Source of the DNA: Puia dinghuensis
GTDB taxonomy: Bacteria > Bacteroidota > Bacteroidia > Chitinophagales > Chitinophagaceae
Assembly: GCF_014642875.1 (NCBI RefSeq)
Contig: NZ_BMJC01000004.1
Location: forward strand, 234,070 to 298,069
Length of the DNA: 64,000 nt
Direction of reading: 5' to 3'
Below, piece by piece: positions 25,975-37,000 of the stretch (the stretch's first letter is position 1; every line of letters starts with the position of its first letter). The position numbers were made by a program, and so were the translations under genes. The notes beneath the pieces are model-generated. The model was not told the origin of the DNA. It was given only the letters and a program-made list of their open reading frames with translations, and ran no database searches.

Positions 25975-28900
25975 ATGAAAAGCCCTTTTCGCAAACTAGT
26001 ACGTATCTCGGTGGTTCTGTTAGTGTTAGTGCTTCTCTTCAACTTCTTTGGGTATTATATTAACCGAATAAGAAGCCTGGAGAATAAGGAGCTTATAGCT
26101 GCAATTAACCGATCGGGTCACCAACAAGCTCTGAGTCAACACATTGCCCGGGAGGTGATTCTTTTATTGAACAATCCCGACCCGGGGCAAGCGGATATCC
26201 TTCATGACTCGCTTGCCGAACTCATGGTCCGTTTCCGGCAAAACCAGCTCGATCTGCAAAAGCAGGCCGGGTCGGCCCCTTCGCCGGTGCCGCAACAGAT
26301 ATTCCAGATCAAATTACTCCTCTCAACTTCCCAGACATTTTTCGAGTCTATCAACGCCATCGGGCAGGAGATGGAGCAGGCGGACTCCACGCTGCTTGCG
26401 ATGAATAAGAGGCTCTATCTCCGCAACATGCTGTACAACCAACAGCACTACAATGAGCTGCTGGGCGAGATCAACCAGCACTATTCCGACCTGGTGACGG
26501 AAAAGAATGGCGAGGTGGCCACCATTGACACCGGCAAGCTCATCTCCCTCATCGTAGCCATCGCCGGGCTTGCCCTCCTTGTGCTGGAGCCCGCTTTTAA
26601 AAAAGGAGCGACCAACTATAAAGAGCTGCAGCAGGCGAGGAATGCCCTGTTGAATGAAAAGAAGTTTCTTGCTTCTATCCTGCAATCCCAGACCAACTAT
26701 GTCATCCGCATCAACCGGGCAGGCCAGTTCACCTATGCCAACCCCGCTTTTCTGAAAACCTTCGGCTATAGCGAACAGGAGATACAGCAGGTGCTTTTTT
26801 ATATGACCATCTTCCCCAAGGACATGGCACGCTGCCAACAAGTGGCAAACGATTGCTGGAACAACCCGGGAAAGGTCTTCCGGCTGCTGATCCGCAAACC
26901 GATAGGGCGCACACGCGATTTTCTCTGGACGGAATGGGAATTCCTCGCGCTCACCGACGAGGCCGGAGAGGTCAACGAGATCCAGGGCATCGGGTCCAAT
27001 GTTTCGGAGAAGCTGCAAACGGAGCAGGTGAAAGAAGAAGCCATCCGCACGCTGTCCTACGCGATGACCTACGCCCGGATGGGCTCGTGGAAGCTCGACT
27101 TTATCACCAGCGAGTTCTTTCTCAGCAAGGAGTTCAAGGCCCTGCTCGCCATGGACGAGGAAGATCCCGACAAGATTCCCATGGACACCTTTCTTCACCT
27201 CTATATCGTTCCGGAAGACTTCAACCTGGTGGCGGAAGAATTTGCCCGGGCCATCCAGCATAAAGAGACTACAGGGTATGAGACCTCTTTCTCCTGCCGC
27301 ATCATCACCAAACAGGGCTGGATGCGGTATATTTCTGTGAAAGGGAAAGTGGTAGATGAACAGATGGAGTTTGGCATCGCCCAGGACATAACGTCTCAGA
27401 AAGAGGCGGAGAACGCGCTGCTCAACAGCGAACAGAAATTCCGGCTCCTGGCCGAGAATTCAGAAGATATCATCAGCGTCCATGCCATCGACGGCACCAT
27501 CTGGTATCTCTCGCCCTCCGTGACGACGGTGTTGGGGTATGAAGTAGACGACATCATCGGCAGGGCGATCGAACACTATGTCCACCCCGACGACCGGCAT
27601 AAGTTTCTCCCCGCAGACCAGCTGCCGCAATTCGCCGGGACCAGCCAGGCGGAGAGCAGCATCACCGTCCGCTATCGCATCCTCCGCAAGGATGGAGTCT
27701 ATATCTGGCTGGAAAGTATCGTCAAGCCTATCATCGATGAAGACCAATTGGTAAAGCTCATCTGTACCTCGCGTAATATCACCGGCCAGAAGATCGCACA
27801 GGAAAAGCTGAAGAAGAAGGACTTTTTGCTGCAGGCCGTCGCACAGGCGACTCATTCCCTGCTGCTCAATACCGATCTGAATCAGGCCATCACGGAGTCC
27901 ATCTCGGTATTGGGGAGTACGGCCATGGTCGACAGGGTTTATCTTTTCCAGAACGGTGTTGACGAAAAGGGACAATTCCAGACCACAGAAACACATGAAT
28001 GGACCGAAAGACCCGAAGACAACCGGCAGGCCCACCCGTTGATGCATAATATCCCCCTCGAAAAGGTGGCCAAGATCATCGAACCGCTGCGGGAGCGAAT
28101 GCCTTTCGTCTGTTATAAGAGCAAGGAAGAGGATCCACAATTGCAGTATATCCTCGAAACCGCCGGGGTGTTATCCAGCGTAGCCCTGCCCATCTTCCTG
28201 AAGGACGGTACATTCTGGGGGTGGGTCGGTTTTGACGAAATAAAAGAAGAGCGGGAATGGTTCGAAGCTGAATTCGCGATCCTGCAGTCTTATGCCTCTT
28301 CGCTGGCTGCCGCGATCGAACGGAAACAGATAGAGGTAGAGCTGGTACAGGCCAAGGAGCTGGCCGAATCCGCCAGCCGGGCCAAGAGCGAATTCATGGC
28401 CAATATGAGCCACGAGCTGCGGACCCCGATGAATGGCATCATCGGCTTCACCGACCTGGTGCTGACAACCGAACTGCAAAAGGCGCAGCGCGACTACCTG
28501 CAAAACGTAAAGCGATCGGCCTACGGCCTGCTGGAGATCATCAACGACATCCTTGACTTCTCGAAGATAGAGGCCGGAAAGCTGCTCATCGATCATACTA
28601 CATTCAAGTTGGATGAGCTGATCGAAGAGACGATCGACATGCTTACCCTGAAGGCCTTTGAGAAAAAACTGGAGATGCTGTACCGGGTAGACCCTGCGAT
28701 ACCCTCGCAGTTTCTCGGCGACCCCGTCCGGATCCGGCAGATCGTGGTGAACCTGCTTGGCAACGCCATCAAATTTACCGCGGCCGGGGAGATCCTCGTT
28801 ACTATCCGGAAATCCGGCGATGTCTACCAGTCGGATAACAAATCCTTTATCCGGCTGGCCATCGACGTAAAAGACACGGGCATCGGCATCCGCAAGGAGA

Positions 28901-29946
28901 AGCTCCAAAAGATATTCGAAAGCTTTACTCAGGCAGACACTTCCACGACCCGGAAATATGGCGGGACAGGACTTGGGCTCACCATCTCCAGGAGTCTTGC
29001 AGAGCTGATGGGTGGCTATCTCACGGTGGAAAGCGAACCGGTGAAGGGTAGCACCTTCACCCTCCACCTTGTACTGGAGGTGGCTAACGAACAGCCTGAA
29101 GTCCTGCGGCCGCAAGAAGCGCTGTTAAAAAAGGTGCTGATCATCGACGACAACAAAACCAATCTGCAGCTGATAAAGGAGATATTCAACTACTTCCACA
29201 TCGCCGCCGAGATTGCCACCGGCGCCGAAGAGGCCCTTGCCCGGATGAAGACCGCAAAACAAAAGAAAGACCCGTTCAGCCTGGTGATCACCGACCATTT
29301 GATGCCCGGCATGGATGGCATCGCCCTGGTGAAGGAACTGAAAAGACTATACCCCGGTAACAGCCATCCTTATATTTTAATGCTGTCCTCGCTGGAGAAG
29401 AATATCTACCAGCACGAAGCGGCCAAGGCCGGCATCAACAAATTCCTCTCCAAGCCGGTGAAGGTGCACGAGCTATATGGCGCCCTGCTGTCGCTGTTCG
29501 AGAAGAACCTCCAACAAGACGGCCAGCACTTCCAGCTGCCGGGCAACGGCGTGGAGAAGATCGCAGAGCAAACGAGCATCATGGTCGCCGATGACGACCC
29601 GATCAATATGTTGCTGATCTCCGAGGTTTTACGGCGGATGGGCTTTGAGGTGATCCAGGTGAGCAACGGGAAGGAAGCGCTGGAAAGACTGCCGCACTGC
29701 GATCCGGCGATGATCTTTATGGATGTCAATATGCCCGAGATGGACGGTTACACCACCACCCGGAAGATCAGGGGGATGCCCGAGCCCTGGTGCCGGCTGC
29801 CCATCATCGCCCTCACGGCAGATGCTATGAAGGGTGACCGGGAAAAATGTCTCGAAGCCGGGATGAACAAATACATCTCCAAGCCCTTCCGGCTGGAAGA
29901 GATAGATGAGGTTTTGCGGCACTATCTGCCGTTTACCGCCAATTGA
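25975..29946 (+). CDS. Membrane hybrid sensor histidine kinase/response regulator with PAS and GAF domains
   Basis: 1323 residues. Two membrane helices (about 9-28 and 188-206) flank a helical periplasmic domain resembling the PilJ/type IV chemotaxis N-terminus. Then three PAS-like domains (about 225-350, 355-475 and 485-610), a GAF domain (about 620-790), HisKA (MSHELRTPMNG, phospho-acceptor His813) and HATPase_c (N box LLGNAIKF; DTGIGI; GGTGLGLTI). Two receiver domains follow, with phospho-acceptor Asp1107 (VITDHLMPGMDG) and Asp1250 (IFMDVNMPEMDG). No HPt domain or output regulator is nearby. It overlaps the convergent next gene by 25 bp. The signal sensed is unknown. Confidence 0.92.
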   Translation: MKSPFRKLVRISVVLLVLVLLFNFFGYYINRIRSLENKELIAAINRSGHQQALSQHIAREVILLLNNPDPGQADILHDSLAELMVRFRQNQLDLQKQAGSAPSPVPQQIFQIKLLLSTSQTFFESINAIGQEMEQADSTLLAMNKRLYLRNMLYNQQHYNELLGEINQHYSDLVTEKNGEVATIDTGKLISLIVAIAGLALLVLEPAFKKGATNYKELQQARNALLNEKKFLASILQSQTNYVIRINRAGQFTYANPAFLKTFGYSEQEIQQVLFYMTIFPKDMARCQQVANDCWNNPGKVFRLLIRKPIGRTRDFLWTEWEFLALTDEAGEVNEIQGIGSNVSEKLQTEQVKEEAIRTLSYAMTYARMGSWKLDFITSEFFLSKEFKALLAMDEEDPDKIPMDTFLHLYIVPEDFNLVAEEFARAIQHKETTGYETSFSCRIITKQGWMRYISVKGKVVDEQMEFGIAQDITSQKEAENALLNSEQKFRLLAENSEDIISVHAIDGTIWYLSPSVTTVLGYEVDDIIGRAIEHYVHPDDRHKFLPADQLPQFAGTSQAESSITVRYRILRKDGVYIWLESIVKPIIDEDQLVKLICTSRNITGQKIAQEKLKKKDFLLQAVAQATHSLLLNTDLNQAITESISVLGSTAMVDRVYLFQNGVDEKGQFQTTETHEWTERPEDNRQAHPLMHNIPLEKVAKIIEPLRERMPFVCYKSKEEDPQLQYILETAGVLSSVALPIFLKDGTFWGWVGFDEIKEEREWFEAEFAILQSYASSLAAAIERKQIEVELVQAKELAESASRAKSEFMANMSHELRTPMNGIIGFTDLVLTTELQKAQRDYLQNVKRSAYGLLEIINDILDFSKIEAGKLLIDHTTFKLDELIEETIDMLTLKAFEKKLEMLYRVDPAIPSQFLGDPVRIRQIVVNLLGNAIKFTAAGEILVTIRKSGDVYQSDNKSFIRLAIDVKDTGIGIRKEKLQKIFESFTQADTSTTRKYGGTGLGLTISRSLAELMGGYLTVESEPVKGSTFTLHLVLEVANEQPEVLRPQEALLKKVLIIDDNKTNLQLIKEIFNYFHIAAEIATGAEEALARMKTAKQKKDPFSLVITDHLMPGMDGIALVKELKRLYPGNSHPYILMLSSLEKNIYQHEAAKAGINKFLSKPVKVHELYGALLSLFEKNLQQDGQHFQLPGNGVEKIAEQTSIMVADDDPINMLLISEVLRRMGFEVIQVSNGKEALERLPHCDPAMIFMDVNMPEMDGYTTTRKIRGMPEPWCRLPIIALTADAMKGDREKCLEAGMNKYISKPFRLEEIDEVLRHYLPFTAN

Positions 29947-30500
29947 GCCTGCTGGTCGCGCAGATCGCCGTCGTTTACACTGATGGTGACGATGTAGTCC
30001 TGTGCATCTTCTCGTAGCGTCAGCTCTACGCGGAGCCTTTTCATATCCCCGACACCGGGCAGCAGGGTGAGAACGACCTCATTTTCCTTTTTATCCGGAG
30101 TGGGTGTTTCGTATTGACCACTGAGGATGAAGGTTCTCTGTCCCGCGGCGGAGATGATGCTGTTGCTCAGCTGGTTATAGATCTCGGAAAACCGGGCCTT
30201 GGCCTGGTCAAAATCTGCCGTGCGGAGCACATTGCATGTCCAGCCGGAGCCCTGGGTTCCTGATGCCGCGACAAGCGTGATCGTGGTCGAGGAAGCCCCC
30301 GGCAATTCCAGGGTAGACTTATAGCAGGAGGTTTGTGACGCCTGCCCTATCAATTCCCCTTTAATATCGCTAAAGTGATTGGGATAATCCCGGATAACCT
30401 CTTCCAGGACGGTTTGGGTCTTGTTGGAGAAGACTCCTTGGGCGGATAGGGTAGTGGCTGAGAGCATCACCGGCACTAAGGCAAGTATTGCGCTTCTCAT
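29922..30500 (-). CDS. Small exported protein of unknown function
   Basis: 192 residues with a clear signal peptide (AILALVPVMLSATTLSAQ). The mature part has two Cys (TSCYKST and GWTCNVL) that could form a disulfide, a helix (FDQAKARFSEIYNQL), and beta-rich C-terminal segments (LRVELTLREDAQDYIVTISVNDGD). No family recognised by eye. Its 3' end overlaps the sensor-kinase 3' end by 25 bp on the opposite strand, so a run-through transcript of either gene would be antisense to the other. Confidence 0.7.
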   Translation of the reverse strand: MRSAILALVPVMLSATTLSAQGVFSNKTQTVLEEVIRDYPNHFSDIKGELIGQASQTSCYKSTLELPGASSTTITLVAASGTQGSGWTCNVLRTADFDQAKARFSEIYNQLSNSIISAAGQRTFILSGQYETPTPDKKENEVVLTLLPGVGDMKRLRVELTLREDAQDYIVTISVNDGDLRDQQAQLAVNGR

Positions 30501-30640
30501 AAGTAAGGATTTTCCGCAATATACGGCGCTTCCGGGCGGTGTGCAATAGTAAAACCCCTTCGCCCTTTTAACACAATTTTGTACAATAAACCCTTTTGTC
30601 CGGCGTTAAAATCCCGTAATTCACGTAATCCAATATCAAG

Positions 30641-30805
30641 ATGAAGAAAGATTATTTGCACTACGATGTTCGTAAAGCCCGCATCTATAAGGACGTCTAT
30701 CGCTCGTCTTCCAAACCTTCCCGCTTTTTCGGAACGCTTCTTTCGATCATCCTCCAGGGTCAGTCCCCGGTAGGAGGTGGTCTTTTGTATCGCCGGCGCC
30801 ATTAA
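30641..30805 (+). CDS. Possible small basic protein (54 aa)
   Basis: ATG at 30641 opens a 54-codon frame (MKKDYLHYDVRKARIYKDVY..., ending YRRRH) within the 371-bp stretch 30501-30871, which otherwise contains no gene. It is basic, with a short hydrophobic centre (FFGTLLSIILQG). A minus-strand frame covers the same interval but looks less protein-like. No database family is recognised. The rest of the stretch has no clear promoter or terminator. Confidence 0.3.
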   Translation: MKKDYLHYDVRKARIYKDVYRSSSKPSRFFGTLLSIILQGQSPVGGGLLYRRRH

Positions 30806-30871
30806 TCCGCCGATACCAGGCCGCCACGGCTTATGAGGTGCTGGAAACAAGCCGCCAATATCGCTCCGCCA

Positions 30872-33811
30872 CTAGTTTATCGGGAAATTGCCGCCACCAT
30901 CGCGGAAGCCGCCACCGCCGCCGCCATCGCCCCGGAACCGTCCGGGGAAGAATCCCGGCATCCGCCGCTGATTCTGTCCTGCAAAATTGTTGAGATTCCA
31001 GGTGAAAGTAAGCATGGCATAGCGGCTCAGCACATTGGTACGGTTGTAGGTGACTGCGCCAAAGGTGCCCACTGACTTAGATACCGACGTATTCTTATTC
31101 AGCACATCGAATACCGTCAGCCTGATCTCCCCATTCTTCTTCTTGAACAATTGTTTGGCAATGCTGGGTGTCAGCAGGGGAATATGTGCCGTATAGGTGT
31201 TGGAAGCCGTATAGGCATATGTGTAGTCGAAAGTTGCCGCGATGAGCCAGCCGCTGTTGGTATAGGCCGTAAATTCTGTCGAAAGGGTTTCCGTAAAGGT
31301 ATTGAGATTGGTGCTGCTGCTGACATTCCCCGCCTTGGCGGTATCACTGGTGGACTGTTGCGCCCCCGGGTTCTTATTGATGGTATAGCCCGTGGTGGAG
31401 CTGAAGTTCATGTCAAAGTTCTTCTTAATATTCGTCGTCCACCTGATGGTCTCGTTCAGCCCGGTATTCCGGGTATATTCATGCGCATATCTACCCGCTG
31501 CAGCCGAAAGGGAATCCTGCGCCAGCAGGCTCTGGCTCTGCGCATACGTGATATTGGTCATGAAATTCAGGTTCGACTTGGGATGCTTCAGCGGAAAGCC
31601 ATAGTTGAAGAAGCCGCTGACATTATATGTCCCGTCCAGGTTCACATATTTGGTGTTCTGGCCGCCAAGAGCATTGCGGTACACCGCCGACTGGATATCG
31701 TTGACGATGGTGCTCGCATTCACCGTGGCAAAAATGACCCGCTGGGTGCCGGGGTTGAAATTGGCGTAAAGGATGCGCAAAGAATGCGTAAACTGCGGTT
31801 TCAACGCGGGGTTGCCGATCTGGAAGCTGATGCTGTCCGAAGTGGTCGTCAGGGGCTGCAGTTGGGACGCGCTGGGTGTGCCCGTCCTTCCCGCGTAATT
31901 CATGCGTAAATGCGACGTATTGGAAAACTGGTAGTTGAAATTTACCGTTGGGGTATAGTTGGTATAGCCGTGATCTACGGGTATGCCTTTCGTGGTATTG
32001 TAGCTGTCGAATTTGGTCCATTGGACGCCCGATCCTGCCGAAAAGTTGTACTTCGCATGTTGTATCCGCCAGTACAGGCCCACCTGGTCGGAATTCTGCG
32101 TGAACCTATAGGAGTTGCTGAACAGGTTGTCGAAGCGGTTATAGGCTTTCACGGAATCCACGAAGTCATAGGTGTCGTTGATGGTCGTGCTTCGAGTATA
32201 GACATGGGTATAGTTGAACTGGAGGATCTGGCTCTTGCTTAGTGGCTCGGTATACGACAGGGAAGGGGTCACCGTCCAGGAATGCAGGGAATCGAGATAG
32301 AACTGGTTGAGAGTGTCGGTGATATTCCGCCGGTAAATATTGTTGATCGAATAATTGTACCCATAGCCGTTATTGATATTGGCCGTTGCATTGACATCCA
32401 GGGAGATCGTCCGGTACGGTTTGGCGAACCGGTGGCGCAATTGCAGGTTCGTGCCGTTGATCTGGAACCCCGAATTAGTGCTGGAAGTATGGCCATTCGA
32501 ACTGTTTATCGGGGTGAGGTGGTTGTCTGTCTCTTCGTTGAACGACGAGCCGCTCGGAGTGCTTTTCTGGAAAGTGACATTGGGCCGGAAAATAAGGGAG
32601 TTGTTACTGTCAAACCGGCTTTCGAGGTTGAGATAGACCCGGTGGCTCTGGATCCGGGAGATATTGTTGGAATTGCCGTTGGAAACAAAGGCGGAGTCGC
32701 TGGGATAGTTCGTGTGCACCGGCGAGATGGAGCTGTCGGTCTGTTGCACGGAGGTGTGCTGGAAATTGTAAAAATAGCTGCCGTAAAGGTCCGTCGAATG
32801 GTTGGGATTGGTTCCGAAGGTGTTCCGGTAGTTAGCGCCCCCTGCCCATACGGTAGTCACCCCCGTGGACTGCGGGCTCGTAGCAGCGCCAAAACCGCCG
32901 CCACCGCCCCTGCGACCACCGCCGCCACCCCCACCAAAAATATCCTGGGGAGAAAAGTTCTGTTTGTTGATATCATTGCCCTGGCCAAGAACAGAAACCT
33001 GCTGGTTGCCGTCAAACCGGTGCATATTTATGTTTTCGTCATAATCCTGATTGGTTCCGCCGCCGCCGGCCACTCTTCCAAAATAGCCATGGCGGCTGTT
33101 CTTCTTGGTGACGATGTTGATGGTCTTGACGCGATTGCCATCGTCAAACCCGGTGAACTTGCTCTGATCGCTGAGGTCGTCGAACACCTGTATCTTGTCG
33201 ATGATATCGGGGGGCAGGTTGCGGGTCGCTAATTTGGGGTCGTCGCTAAAGAACCGTTTGCCGTCGACAAGGACACGCTGTACGGTCTCGCCATGGGCCG
33301 TGATATTTCCGCTGTTGTCGACCGTCACGCCCGGCAGTTTCTTCAGGAGGTCTTCTGCCACCGCATTTGGTTTTACGGCAAACGAGCCCGCGTTATATTC
33401 CACCGTGTCTTTTTTGATCCCCATCGGGGGCCGTTGGATGATCACTTCGGCCAGCATCTTATCGGCGTGTCGCATATACAGGGTGGAAAAATCGACGACG
33501 GACGAGGTATCGGAGATGGAGAATCGCTTTGCGATGTGCTGATAGCCTTCATAGGTGATAAGCAGGCGATACTGACCTGCCCGGAGGCCTTTCATCTGGA
33601 AGGCGCCGCCCTTCCCGGAGACCGTATATTCCGCGTCCGTAGAGTCGCCGGCCAGCGGAGTCACCGAAATGGTGGCGTTGACCAGCGGCTGTTTGCCATC
33701 CGTCGTGTCCATCAGGACTCCCTTTACCGTGCCACGGATATTGGATTGTGAGAATGAGGGAGTTGCAAGGAAAAAGGCGCCTGTCAATAAGAAAAGGGCA
33801 AATTTTTTCAT
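30872..33811 (-). CDS. Outer-membrane beta-barrel protein with carboxypeptidase-regulatory and plug-like domains
   Basis: 979 residues. Signal peptide (FALFLLTGAFFLATPSFS); residues about 23-115 form a CarboxypepD_reg-like domain; residues about 120-230 are plug-like (LLKKLPGVTVDNSGNITAHG, DPKLATRNLPPDIIDKIQV); the rest is a large barrel of the OMP_b-brl_3 type. No TonB box is evident. Low-complexity glycine runs occur in a loop near residue 295 (FGGGGGGGRRGGGGG) and at the C-terminus. There is no SusD partner, so it is not a SusCD pair; the substrate is unknown. Confidence 0.85.
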   Translation of the reverse strand: MKKFALFLLTGAFFLATPSFSQSNIRGTVKGVLMDTTDGKQPLVNATISVTPLAGDSTDAEYTVSGKGGAFQMKGLRAGQYRLLITYEGYQHIAKRFSISDTSSVVDFSTLYMRHADKMLAEVIIQRPPMGIKKDTVEYNAGSFAVKPNAVAEDLLKKLPGVTVDNSGNITAHGETVQRVLVDGKRFFSDDPKLATRNLPPDIIDKIQVFDDLSDQSKFTGFDDGNRVKTINIVTKKNSRHGYFGRVAGGGGTNQDYDENINMHRFDGNQQVSVLGQGNDINKQNFSPQDIFGGGGGGGRRGGGGGFGAATSPQSTGVTTVWAGGANYRNTFGTNPNHSTDLYGSYFYNFQHTSVQQTDSSISPVHTNYPSDSAFVSNGNSNNISRIQSHRVYLNLESRFDSNNSLIFRPNVTFQKSTPSGSSFNEETDNHLTPINSSNGHTSSTNSGFQINGTNLQLRHRFAKPYRTISLDVNATANINNGYGYNYSINNIYRRNITDTLNQFYLDSLHSWTVTPSLSYTEPLSKSQILQFNYTHVYTRSTTINDTYDFVDSVKAYNRFDNLFSNSYRFTQNSDQVGLYWRIQHAKYNFSAGSGVQWTKFDSYNTTKGIPVDHGYTNYTPTVNFNYQFSNTSHLRMNYAGRTGTPSASQLQPLTTTSDSISFQIGNPALKPQFTHSLRILYANFNPGTQRVIFATVNASTIVNDIQSAVYRNALGGQNTKYVNLDGTYNVSGFFNYGFPLKHPKSNLNFMTNITYAQSQSLLAQDSLSAAAGRYAHEYTRNTGLNETIRWTTNIKKNFDMNFSSTTGYTINKNPGAQQSTSDTAKAGNVSSSTNLNTFTETLSTEFTAYTNSGWLIAATFDYTYAYTASNTYTAHIPLLTPSIAKQLFKKKNGEIRLTVFDVLNKNTSVSKSVGTFGAVTYNRTNVLSRYAMLTFTWNLNNFAGQNQRRMPGFFPGRFRGDGGGGGGFRDGGGNFPIN

Positions 33812-33925
33812 AGCCGGTCAATTGATTTCCATCAACAAATAGTCCCCTAAAATAACTATCCTCCGGGGGAGGGCATACGGCTCCCGGTACCAGTGGCAAA
33901 AAGAGATGCCGGTAGGGTCAACTGA

Positions 33926-34025
33926 GCGCCAGAGGCGCGCCCAAAATCGGCGAATGGGTTTGCGCCGACCGGCTAATGATTGGCCTTCGGCCGGCGTTGC
34001 TCCGGACCGCCTGGCGGCGGCCGGC
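33926..34025 (-). repeat. 3'-end hairpin element (copy D) after the SNF2 gene
   Basis: Adjacent to the SNF2 stop codon and covering much of the 215-bp gap 33812-34026. It contains GCGCC-AGA-GGCGC (33926-33938), CGGCG/CGCCG (33948-33967) and GGCC-TTC-GGCC (33982-33992), then a GC-rich stretch with GCCGGC at both ends. Positions 33971-33992 match copy C (20710-20731) at 21 of 22 bases. Confidence 0.58.
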
Positions 34026-34026
34026 T

Positions 34027-37000
34027 TTAGGAGAATAAATACTCCACGTCGGCGCGCGTAAGGCTCTTTACGAACCCGTCGTCATCGGCGATGAGATCCT
34101 TTGCCAGGATGCGCTTCTTCTCCTGTAATTGCAGGATCTTATCCTCGATGGTATCCTTACAGATCATCCGGTAGGCGAAGATGTTCTTGGTCTGCCCGAT
34201 ACGGTGAGTCCGGTCGATAGCCTGTTGTTCCACGGCGGGGTTCCACCAGGGGTCAACGATATAGACATAATCGGCCGCCGTCAGGTTGAGACCCACGCCC
34301 CCCGCTTTCAGGGATATGAGGAAGACCCGGCAGGAATCATCGTTCTGGAAGCTTTGGATGGCCCGTTCCCTCTCCTGGGCAGTAGTACTTCCGTCAAAAT
34401 ATTCGAATTTGACATCCAGCTCTTTCAGTCTTTCCCGGATGAGGGCAAGCATCCCCAGGAACTGGGAAAAGATCAGGGCCTTGTGATCCCCGATGTTCTC
34501 CGTTATTTCCCTGGCGAGTTCGTCGAGCTTTATGGAGTGATTGGGATATTTGTCGGTTTCGTTGAGAATAGCAGGTGAGTCGCATATCTGGCGCAGCTTC
34601 ATCAAACCTTGGAGAATAGTAAGCTGGCTCCGCTGGATACCCTGCGTTTCTATCGTACCGAGGATCTTATCCCTGTAGTCGTTGCGATAGGCCTCATACA
34701 CCTTCCGCTGTTCGTCTTCCATCTCACAGAAAAGGATGGTTTCCGTCTTTTCGGGCAGGTCTTTCGCCACCTGTTCCTTTGTCCGCCGGAGAATGAAGGG
34801 ATATAGCAGTTTCCGGAGATGTTCCTTGCGGTCTTGTTCGCCGAATTTGTCGATGGGCACGGCAAATTCCTGGCGGAAGAACTCCAGGCTTCCCAGCATT
34901 CCCGGGTTGAGGAAGTTCATCTGGGCGAAAATATCAAAGGTGTTGTTTTGCAAGGGGGTACCGCTCATGCAAAGCCGGTGGCGGGCCTGCAGCAGACAAG
35001 CGGCCTTGGTGACCTTGCTGCCGGGATTCTTGATAGCCTGCGATTCATCCAGTACGGTATAATCGAAGTTCAATTCCAGCAGCAGCTTGATATCGCTGCG
35101 CAGCGTGCCATAGGTGGTGATGATGATATTGTACTGGGAAAGAACGTCCTTGCTGCGTGTCCGGTCGCCGCCATGATGAATATGATAGGTAAGCGCCGGA
35201 GAGAATTTCCTGATCTCATTCTCCCAGTTGAACATCAGGGTTGTGGGACAGACGACCAGCGCGAGCAGCTTGCCGTGTTCATCCCGGTAATGATGCAGGA
35301 AGGACAGGGCCTGGACAGTCTTACCGAGACCCATGTCATCGGCAAGGATACCGCCCCAGTTGACTTCGTGGAGATAGTTGAGCCAATGGAATCCATGCAT
35401 CTGGTAGGGACGCAGGATAGGTTCCAGGTGAGCGGGCACCGGTATCTCCCGGATGCGGTTGAATTCCCGCAGCTGCTCGTATTTCTCTTCCAGCCGGATG
35501 ATCAGCTCTTCTTCGTTGCGGTTCTCATACAGCTCGTCGATGACACTCATGTGGTATTTCGACAACCGCAGCTGGTTGCTCTTTCCTTCGCCGACCCGGA
35601 AAAGAAGAGAGTATTTCTTGATCCATTCTTCCGGCAGCACCCCGAGAGTGCCATCATGCAGGGGAACGAACTGTTGACGGTTGCCAAGCGCTTTCTTCAC
35701 GTCGGCGATGGTCACCTTCTGGTCGCCGAACACAATGTCCACGCGTGCATCGAACCAATCGGTATTACTGCTGATATGGATCTTGGTCTGGGGTTTGGCC
35801 GTGTTGAATCGGAAATTCTTCAGGGCTTCAAATCCATACACCGGAATCTTCATCTCTTCCATGGCGTCTACGAAGAGGAAGAACCAGTTGTTCTTGAGCA
35901 CATCCGCGCCTTTCAGGGCCAGGCTATGCGAGCCTTCGGGATGGATGAATTGGGAATGAAGGGATTCCAGCTTACGGAAGAACTGCCACTCGGCCTCCCG
36001 GTTACGATGGACGATAAGCACCTGGTCGCCATCGGGAACGACGATCTCGTCCTTGCCGCCGGGCCGGGTCTCATATCCTTTATAAGAATAGAGGGGCTGG
36101 AACACCAGGTAATCCCCTTTTTCCTGCAGTAGTAATTTCCGTTCGGGGTCGCCATCCTTTACTTCCCGGATGAGCCCGTTGTCGAAATCCACCTGATAAT
36201 CCTTTGTCAGCGGCAGAACAAAATCCCGCAGCTGTTGGGGCCATTCTTCCTTGTTGAAGATACGGCTGTCGCGACCGCTGAATTTCTCCACCAGGGGGAT
36301 GTCTTCCGGTCTGTTCCACAGGTAGATGTTATTATTGTAGAAAAAGACCAGGGGGCTATGGCATTCGTTGCGCGAAAGGTCTACCGCTTGCCCGTTGATC
36401 TTTACAAAACAGCTGAGCTCGTAGCCGTCTTCCCGGGCGGCGACATGGAAGAAGGGGGTCACCGCATCTGCCGAGAGCCCCACCGGCTGGAGGTTGATCG
36501 TCTTGAAAGCCTTATGCCCGTTGAGATAAAAGACAAAGGGACTGGCGGTTAGCTCCACGAATAATTTCTTGAGTTTGGGATGGAGGTATTCCACCATCAG
36601 TTTTTTGGTCTCTTCCGGGAGATCGTCCTCTTCATGATGGATGATATTTTCCCAGATGCCGCTGAATGGTGAATTGCGGTTGAGGTATTTATTGATCTCC
36701 GGACCCTGCATCTTACGCAGGGAGGGGATGAGCTGACGGTCGAATTCGATGAAGGGGTCGCTATTGATAAACTTGGAGAGATCGACCCTTTCGACCTTTC
36801 CGGTATAGGCGGTCTGTTCTTCATTGCTTTCCCCTGCCACCGCATCCAGGATAAATCCGGGAAAGTTCTCCTGGTTGAAATTGAACACCACGCCAATCCG
36901 TTGGGCATTGATGGTCGCCTTTTCTTCTTCGGATAGCAGCGCAACGGGCGCTTCGGCTTCTACGGGCCGGGGCCGGCTACTGGCAACTGGTGCAACGCGT

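Noticed and set aside
30497-30850. 117-codon minus-strand frame in the gap before the small exported protein
   Set aside because: No domain or export signal, unusual composition; the opposite small frame at 30641 is a slightly better but still weak candidate.
34819-36132. 437-codon plus-strand open frame
   Set aside because: Antisense to the SNF2 helicase; no domain recognised.
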